46,239 nucleotides of DNA. Source: Comamonadaceae bacterium. Its GTDB lineage: Bacteria; Pseudomonadota; Gammaproteobacteria; Burkholderiales; Burkholderiaceae_C. Shown here piece by piece: positions 40,902 to 46,239 of the stretch. Under the pieces are notes generated by a model. The model searched no databases and was not told the origin of the DNA. It saw only the letters and a program-made list of their open reading frames with translations. The translations under genes were made by a program, and so were the position numbers. How positions within the stretch are numbered: position 1 is the first letter of the stretch; every line of letters starts with the position of its first letter. The stretch spans positions 1 to 46,239 of the forward strand of contig CANFVA010000005.1 of the NCBI GenBank assembly GCA_947450255.1. The letters are read 5' to 3'.

Positions 40902-41345
40902 TCAGCGCAAGACCAGCACCGGCGTGCTGCTGTGGGTCAGCACATGCTGGGTTTCGCTGCCAAGTAAGAGCCGCTTGATGCCGCGCCGGCCGTGCGAGGC
41001 CATGACGATCAGGTCGCAGTCATTTTTCTCGGCGGCCGTGATGATGGCGTGCGACACCATGTCGGACTTGCTGACCAGGGTCCGTACGACCACGCCTTTG
41101 GCGGTGGCCGCCTTTTTCACCTGGTCCAGCACCGCCTGCGCTTTGTGGATCCACAGGGCCTCGACGCGCTTGATTTCCTTGGAGTCGCTGGCCATGCCGC
41201 CCTCAAAGTAGGCGACCGGGTAGGGCGGCACCACTTGCATGGCCAATAACTCGGCCTGGCAGGTAGCGGCCAGGCTGATGGCGCTGGCCACGGCTTTTTT
41301 CGACAACTTGGAGCCATCGGTGGCGACCAGAATGCGGGTATACAT
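40902..41345 (-). CDS. Universal stress protein UspA family
   Basis: 147 residues from ATG at 41345, with AAGGA seven bases upstream. UspA fold: MYTRILVATDGSKLSKKAVASAISLA at the start, then the nucleotide-binding C-terminal stretch DLIVMASHGRRGIKRLLLGSETQHVLTHSSTPVLVLR. Members help survival under stress or low oxygen. An FNR-type box lies about 68 bases upstream in the shared spacer with ccoI, consistent with low-oxygen induction. Confidence 0.94.
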   Translation of the reverse strand: MYTRILVATDGSKLSKKAVASAISLAATCQAELLAMQVVPPYPVAYFEGGMASDSKEIKRVEALWIHKAQAVLDQVKKAATAKGVVVRTLVSKSDMVSHAIITAAEKNDCDLIVMASHGRRGIKRLLLGSETQHVLTHSSTPVLVLR

Positions 41346-41406
41346 GGTGTTTTCCTTTTGAAATCGCTTGGATCGGACGAGCTTAGCGTCCCGCCACCGT
41401 GTTCGT

Positions 41407-41420
41407 TTGACATGGATCAA
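41407..41420. promoter_or_regulatory. FNR/Anr-type box between uspA and ccoI
   Basis: TTGACATGGATCAA, one base off the perfect TTGAT-N4-ATCAA. Its centre is about 68 bases from the uspA start and about 42 from the ccoI start, so it could serve either or both. Confidence 0.75.
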
Positions 41421-41455
41421 GGAGATCCATTGGGGCACCCGTCACACTCTCCCCC

Positions 41456-43894
41456 ATGTCTCATGCGGTTGACTGCGCCTCCCTTTCTGTGAACGCTGCG
41501 GTATCCGCTGGTGTGCCGCCAGCGCCCAACCCGCCAAGCAGCTCCGCCTGGGCTGCCCTGGATGACCCGCTGGAGTGGCCGGCCTTTTCCCAAGCGCTTG
41601 CCACATCGCCTGGCCTGTGGGAGTCGCAGGTGGTAGTGCAAGGCATGCACTGCGCGGCCTGCGCCATGACGGTAGAGCAACTTTTGCAACAAGTGCCCGG
41701 CGTGCGCAGCGCGCGTGTCCATGCCGCGGCCCAACGCGCCAGCGTGGTATGGGACAGCGCCCGCGTGCGTCCCGCGCAGTGGATGGGACGCGCGCAGGCC
41801 CAGGGCTATACCTTGTTGCCGGCCAACGACGCCTTTGCGTTGGATGCACGTCGCAAAGAGCGGCGCGCAGCGCTGTGGCGCTGGCTGGTGGCCGGGCTGT
41901 GCATGATGCAGGTCATGATGTACGCCTACCCGGCTTACACCGCTGCGTCCGGCGATCTGAGCGGCGAGATGGAGCAGTTGCTGCGCTGGGCATCCTGGGT
42001 GCTGAGTCTGCCGGTGCTGCTGTTTTCCTGTGGCCCTTTTTTTTCCAGTGCCTGGCGCGATGTGGTGGCGTGGCGGGTGGGAATGGATCTGCCGGTGGCG
42101 CTGGGCATTGCCGTGACCTTTGCCGTGAGCAGCGCCGGCACCTTTGATCCCTCGGGCCCTTTCGGGCGCGAGGTGTATTTCGATTCACTCACCATGTTTG
42201 TGTTTTTCCTGCTCAGCGGACGCTGGCTGGAATTGCGCTTGCGCGACCGCACCGCCGGTGCGCTGGACGCGGTATTGAACCGCCTGCCCGATAGCGTGGA
42301 GCGACTGCGGCCCGATGGCAGCGCCGAGCGCGTCGCGGCCCGTCGGGTGCGCGTGGGCGATGTGCTGCGGGTGTACGCGGGCGAAACCTTTCCGGCCGAC
42401 TGCCTGGTGCTCGAGGGCCGCAGCGCGGTCGATGAGGCCATGCTCACAGGCGAATCGCGCCCACTGGCGCGCGCCCCGGGCGACGCGGTGCTAGCCGGTA
42501 GCCACAACCTGGCGGGCACTTTGCGCGTGCGCGTAGACCGTGCGGGTGCGGACACGCGCTTTGCCACCATCGTGGCCTTGATGCAAAGCGCGGCCACCGA
42601 GCAGCCCCAGGTAGCGCGCCTGGCCGACCGCTTGGCCAAGCCTTTTTTAATCGGCGTGCTGCTGGCCGCTGCGCTGGCCGCGCTCTGGTGGTGGCCGCGC
42701 GATCCGGCCCACGCCCTGATGTTGGCGGTGGCGGTGCTGGTAGTGACTTGCCCCTGCGCTTTGTCGCTGGCCACGCCGGCGGCTTTGCTCGCTGCCGCCG
42801 GCCGTTTGGCTAGCGGTGGCGTGTTGGTGCGCCGCCTGCACGCCTTGGAAACCTTGGCCCGGGTCGACACCGTGGTGTTCGACAAAACCGGCACCTTGAG
42901 CAGCGACGCGCAGCAGCTGGGCAGCACGCAGTGTCGCACTGGCGTGCACCCTGAGCACGCATTGGCCATGGCCGCCGCACTGGCAAGCCATTCAAGCCAC
43001 CCTGCGGCACGGGCCTTATGCGAGGCGGCGCGGCTGTCCGCGCAGGCGGCGCTAGCCGGGCCATGGCAGCTGCAAGACGTGCAAGAGATGGCGGGCCAGG
43101 GCTTGTCTGCTGCGTGGTTGCAGATGGGTGCCGACAGCGGCGTGAAGGATGCGGACGGCGCTACAAGCGCAGCCTCTGGTGGAGACGTCAACGCACCGAG
43201 GATGGCGATCCGGCTGGGCTCGGCGCAGTTTTGCGGCTTGTCCGAAGTGCAGGCGCAGGACGCCGGTAGCAGCGTCTACATGTGCGATGCGCAAGGCTGG
43301 CTGGCTACCTTCAGCTTGCGCGAAGTGCTGCGGTCCGATGCACCTGCATGCGTGCGCGAGCTGCAAGCCATGGGCCTGGCGGTGCATGTTTTTTCCGGTG
43401 ACGCGCCCGCGCCGGTGGCGCTGGCCGCCGCCCAACTGGGCATCGCCCCCCAATGCGCCCATGCCCGTTGTACGCCCGATGACAAGCTGGCACGCCTGCG
43501 CCAATTACAGGCCCAGGGTGCTACGGTGGCCATGGTGGGCGATGGCATGAACGACGCGCCCGTGTTGGCCGGTGCGCAGGTGGCTTTTGCGTTCGGCCAG
43601 GCCTCTGCGCTGGCGCAGTCGCAAGCGGATCTGGTGGTGCTCGGTTCTGAGCTGGGCGCCGTCACCGAGACCGTGGTGCTGGCGCGCAATACCATGCGCG
43701 TGGTGCGGCAAAACCTGCTCTGGGCGCTGCTGTACAACGCAGCCTGCGTGCCGCTGGCCGTGGCTGGCTATTTGCCCGCCTGGCTGGCCGGTCTGGGCAT
43801 GGCCAGCAGTTCTTTGCTGGTGGTAGCCAACGCCGCCCGCCTGGCGCTGCCAGCGGCCAGCCCCAGGCCAACGCTTGCCGCCGCCCTGATGTGA
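41456..43894 (+). CDS. ccoI: Copper-type P1B ATPase for cbb3 oxidase assembly (CcoI-like)
   Basis: 812 residues. The N-terminal metal-binding domain has GMHCAAC (Cys66, Cys69). Next come membrane helices, the TGES phosphatase loop, the membrane metal site TCPCALSLATP, the phosphorylation motif DKTGT and the hinge GDGMNDAPVL. CcoI exports copper across the inner membrane to supply the cbb3 oxidase CuB site. ccoS follows after seven bases and then ccoN, which supports this over a general copper exporter. The N-terminal 55 residues are a Ser/Pro-rich extension without a good ribosome site, so the true start may be further inside. Confidence 0.92.
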   Translation: MSHAVDCASLSVNAAVSAGVPPAPNPPSSSAWAALDDPLEWPAFSQALATSPGLWESQVVVQGMHCAACAMTVEQLLQQVPGVRSARVHAAAQRASVVWDSARVRPAQWMGRAQAQGYTLLPANDAFALDARRKERRAALWRWLVAGLCMMQVMMYAYPAYTAASGDLSGEMEQLLRWASWVLSLPVLLFSCGPFFSSAWRDVVAWRVGMDLPVALGIAVTFAVSSAGTFDPSGPFGREVYFDSLTMFVFFLLSGRWLELRLRDRTAGALDAVLNRLPDSVERLRPDGSAERVAARRVRVGDVLRVYAGETFPADCLVLEGRSAVDEAMLTGESRPLARAPGDAVLAGSHNLAGTLRVRVDRAGADTRFATIVALMQSAATEQPQVARLADRLAKPFLIGVLLAAALAALWWWPRDPAHALMLAVAVLVVTCPCALSLATPAALLAAAGRLASGGVLVRRLHALETLARVDTVVFDKTGTLSSDAQQLGSTQCRTGVHPEHALAMAAALASHSSHPAARALCEAARLSAQAALAGPWQLQDVQEMAGQGLSAAWLQMGADSGVKDADGATSAASGGDVNAPRMAIRLGSAQFCGLSEVQAQDAGSSVYMCDAQGWLATFSLREVLRSDAPACVRELQAMGLAVHVFSGDAPAPVALAAAQLGIAPQCAHARCTPDDKLARLRQLQAQGATVAMVGDGMNDAPVLAGAQVAFAFGQASALAQSQADLVVLGSELGAVTETVVLARNTMRVVRQNLLWALLYNAACVPLAVAGYLPAWLAGLGMASSSLLVVANAARLALPAASPRPTLAAALM

Positions 43895-43901
43895 GCCTGC
43901 C

Positions 43902-44045
43902 ATGGACATTTTGTATTTACTCATTCCCCTGTCGGTCAGCCTGGTGTTTTTCATTCTGGGGGGGCTGTGGTGGGCGATTGACCGCGGGCAGTTCGACGAC
44001 ATCGAGTCTGAGGGCGCGCGGATTTTGGACGACCCCGAGTCCTGA
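43902..44045 (+). CDS. ccoS: cbb3 oxidase maturation protein CcoS
   Basis: 47 residues, short even for the family. MDILYLLIPLSVSLVF and ILGGLWWAIDRGQFDDIE form one membrane helix followed by the diagnostic W-A-x-x-x-G-Q-F-D-D. CcoS is needed for cofactor insertion into the cbb3 oxidase. It lies seven bases after ccoI and 104 before ccoN. Confidence 0.93.
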   Translation: MDILYLLIPLSVSLVFFILGGLWWAIDRGQFDDIESEGARILDDPES

Positions 44046-44076
44046 ATCGTCTTTTTAGGCCTTGTTTGCGCAGCCC

Positions 44077-44090
44077 TTGACATGTATCAA
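44077..44090. promoter_or_regulatory. FNR/Anr-type box upstream of ccoN
   Basis: TTGACATGTATCAA, centred 66 bases before the ccoN ATG; with a transcription start near 44125 this is the class II position of about -41.5. ccoNO operons are a classic FNR/Anr target. Confidence 0.8.
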
Positions 44091-44149
44091 GGCGCTTTTC
44101 CGTCCGACGCGGCAGACTGTGCCTAACGCATTTATTGAGAGAGGTTTTT

Positions 44150-45586
44150 ATGGCATTTGCAAACCAGCAGGCGGCAACTTATAACGACACCGTCGTGCGC
44201 CAGTTTGCGATCATGACCGTGGTCTGGGGTGTGGTGGGTATGTTGGTCGGCGTCATCATCGCCGCCCAACTCGCTTGGCCTGAGTTGAACTTTGGCATTC
44301 CCTGGCTCAGCTACGGGCGCTTGCGGCCCTTGCACACCAACGCGGTGATTTTTGCCTTTGGTGGCTGCGGATTGTTTGCATCGTCCTACTACGTGGTGCA
44401 ACGTACCAGCCAGGTACGTTTGTTTTCGGACAAGTTAGCCGCCTTCACGTTTTGGGGTTGGCAGGCGGTGATTGTGGCGGCAGCGATTTCCCTGCCGCTG
44501 GGCTATACCCAGGGTAAGGAATACGCCGAACTCGAATGGCCGATTGATATTTTGATTACCCTGGTTTGGGTCAGTTTTGCGGTGGTGTTCTTTGGCACCT
44601 TGGGCACGCGCAAGGTCAAACATATTTATGTGGCCAATTGGTTTTTTGGCGCCTTCATTCTGGCCGTTGCAATATTGCATTTGGTCAATAGCGCAGCCGT
44701 GCCTGCCGGTTGGATGAAGTCGTATTCAGCCTACGCGGGGGTGCAGGACGCGATGATTCAATGGTGGTACGGCCACAACGCGGTAGGCTTTTTCCTGACC
44801 GCGGGTTTTCTGGGCATGATGTATTACTTCATCCCCAAACAGGCCGAGCGTCCTGTCTACAGCTACCGGCTGTCTATCGTCCACTTTTGGGCGCTGATCT
44901 TCACCTATATGTGGGCCGGCCCGCACCATTTGCACTACACCGCGCTGCCGGACTGGACGCAATCGGTGGGTATGGTGTTTTCGCTGATTTTGCTGGCACC
45001 TAGCTGGGGCGGCATGATCAATGGCGTGATGACCTTGTCGGGCGCCTGGCACAAGCTGCGCGACGATCCGATTTTGCGCTTCCTGATCGTCTCCCTGTCC
45101 TTTTATGGCATGAGCACGTTTGAAGGTCCGATGATGTCGATCAAAACCGTCAATTCGCTGAGCCACTACACCGACTGGACGATTGGCCATGTGCACTCCG
45201 GCGCTTTAGGCTGGGTGGGCTTGGTGACTATGGGCAGCATGTATTACCTGATCCCGCGCCTGTTTGGTCAGAAAAAAATGTACAGCGTGCCCGCCATCGA
45301 GCTGCATTTTTGGGTAGCCACCATCGGCATCGTGGTCTATATCGCGGCGATGTGGATTGCCGGGGTGATGCAAGGCCTGATGTGGCGCGCCGTCAACCCC
45401 GATGGCACCTTGACGTACACCTTTGTGGAAGCCGTCAAAGCCACCTACCCGTTTTATGTCTTGCGCCTGCTCGGCGGTCTGCTCTACCTGGGGGGCATGC
45501 TGATCATGCTGTGGAACACCTTGAAAACGGCATTCGCCGGCAATGCGGTCGCGGTGCAAGTGCCGCCACTGCTGGCCCACGCATGA
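44150..45586 (+). CDS. ccoN: cbb3-type cytochrome c oxidase subunit I (CcoN)
   Basis: 478 residues from ATG at 44150 (AGAGAGG upstream). Catalytic heme-copper subunit with about 12 helices. Heme and CuB His ligands lie in [48 protein letters not shown] and [16 protein letters not shown]. It reduces O2 with high affinity in the inner membrane. First structural gene of the ccoNO(QP) operon; ccoQ and ccoP lie beyond the window. Confidence 0.98.
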   Translation: MAFANQQAATYNDTVVRQFAIMTVVWGVVGMLVGVIIAAQLAWPELNFGIPWLSYGRLRPLHTNAVIFAFGGCGLFASSYYVVQRTSQVRLFSDKLAAFTFWGWQAVIVAAAISLPLGYTQGKEYAELEWPIDILITLVWVSFAVVFFGTLGTRKVKHIYVANWFFGAFILAVAILHLVNSAAVPAGWMKSYSAYAGVQDAMIQWWYGHNAVGFFLTAGFLGMMYYFIPKQAERPVYSYRLSIVHFWALIFTYMWAGPHHLHYTALPDWTQSVGMVFSLILLAPSWGGMINGVMTLSGAWHKLRDDPILRFLIVSLSFYGMSTFEGPMMSIKTVNSLSHYTDWTIGHVHSGALGWVGLVTMGSMYYLIPRLFGQKKMYSVPAIELHFWVATIGIVVYIAAMWIAGVMQGLMWRAVNPDGTLTYTFVEAVKATYPFYVLRLLGGLLYLGGMLIMLWNTLKTAFAGNAVAVQVPPLLAHA

Positions 45587-45601
45587 GCAAAGGAAACTGA
45601 T

Positions 45602-46228
45602 ATGGCAAACCCCACTCCCAATACCGGCTTCACGCACGAGAAGATCGAGACGAACAATTTTTTGATGATCGTGCTGATCTTGCTGGTGCTGCTGGCCGGC
45701 GGCATGGTCGAAATCGTGCCCCTGTTCTTCCAGAAATCTACCACCGAGCCGCTGGCCGGCGTCAAGCCCTATACCGCACTGCAATTGGCGGGCCGGGATA
45801 TTTACACCCGCGAAGGCTGCTTTGGCTGCCACTCGCAAATGATCCGCCCTTTGCGCGCCGAGACGCTGCGCTATGGCCATTATTCGGTAGCGGGCGAGTC
45901 GGTGTATGACCATCCGTTTCAATGGGGCAGTAAGCGCACCGGGCCGGACCTGGCGCGCGTGGGCGGCCGCTACAGCGACGAGTGGCACAGCATCCACCTG
46001 AACAACCCGCGCGACCTGGTGCCTGAGTCCAATATGCCGGCTTATCCCTGGCTCGCCAAAACGCCAGTGGACGCGCAAAGCATGCCTGCACATATGCGCG
46101 CTTTGCGCAGCGTGGGCGTGCCCTATACCGATGCGCAAATTGCCGCCGCTAGCGAGGAATTGCAAGGCAAAACCGAGCTGGACGCGACCATTGCGTATTT
46201 GCAAATGCTGGGCCTGGCGCTCAAGTAA
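45602..46228 (+). CDS. ccoO: cbb3-type cytochrome c oxidase subunit II (CcoO)
   Basis: 208 residues. One N-terminal membrane helix ([26 protein letters not shown]) anchors a mono-heme c domain with CFGCH at residues 73-77 and candidate axial Met80 or the later NMPAYPW. It passes electrons to CcoN. Typical phrases are [26 protein letters not shown] and [20 protein letters not shown]. It starts 15 bases after ccoN; the window ends 11 bases after its stop. Confidence 0.97.
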   Translation: MANPTPNTGFTHEKIETNNFLMIVLILLVLLAGGMVEIVPLFFQKSTTEPLAGVKPYTALQLAGRDIYTREGCFGCHSQMIRPLRAETLRYGHYSVAGESVYDHPFQWGSKRTGPDLARVGGRYSDEWHSIHLNNPRDLVPESNMPAYPWLAKTPVDAQSMPAHMRALRSVGVPYTDAQIAAASEELQGKTELDATIAYLQMLGLALK

Positions 46229-46239
46229 GGCAGGGAATA

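Noticed and set aside
41935-43191. 418-codon minus-strand open frame opposite ccoI
   Set aside because: Antisense to a P-type ATPase with all motifs intact; no ribosome site or recognisable domain.

Overview
The window reads as chromosomal DNA of a motile, high-GC betaproteobacterium, most likely Burkholderiales near Comamonadaceae (Rhodoferax-like). This rests on protein style, the FNR-controlled cbb3 oxidase block and the flagellar gene order; I ran no database search. No rRNA, tRNA, CRISPR array, transposase or phage integrase is visible.

About 80 percent is a flagellar and motility region. Positions 1-1892 hold flgE(partial)-flgD-flgC-flgB on the minus strand, followed by a repeat-rich spacer and a LysM/lysozyme-like gene (2394-3566). 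flgA, flgM and flgN run on the plus strand (3709-5416). A minus-strand block (5433-9404) encodes an FhlB-like switch protein, a second FliK, a small LysM/FimV-like protein, an FlgT-like protein and the FlgP lipoprotein. Next is an unusual accessory island (9506-16784): two Sel1-repeat proteins, a small ORF, a protein built of fifteen Trp-rich repeats (mostly 25 residues), and a degenerate phospholipase-D-like domain fused to a J-domain. A FleQ-type sigma-54 activator (17038-18177) is divergent to it. The export and switch operon fliK-fliL-fliM-fliN-fliO-fliP-fliQ-fliR-flhB runs on the minus strand (29035 to 21242) and continues into three uncharacterised genes (21245-18207). flhA-flhF-flhG-fliA-fliS-motA-motB run on the plus strand (29242-36787), then a secreted Sel1 protein and a membrane protein on the minus strand.

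From 38133 the content becomes housekeeping and respiratory: lgt, an enoyl-CoA hydratase-like gene, a receiver/HD-GYP protein, uspA, then ccoI-ccoS-ccoN-ccoO, with two FNR-type boxes.

The intergenic DNA suggests a three-tier flagellar hierarchy. The FleQ-like gene has an extended -10 promoter with an overlapping palindrome. Sigma-54 type -24/-12 elements (GG-N10-GC) precede flgB, flgA, flhA and the accessory island. Sigma-28 type elements (TCAAGYTT-N11-NNCGATNN) precede flgM, fliS and flgP, and a looser one precedes the small ORF and large Sel1 gene. FlgM and FliA, the sigma-28 checkpoint pair, are both encoded here. The promoters suggest that the Sel1/Trp-repeat/J-domain island belongs to the flagellar regulon. 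I consider it the best candidate for an undescribed system in this window.
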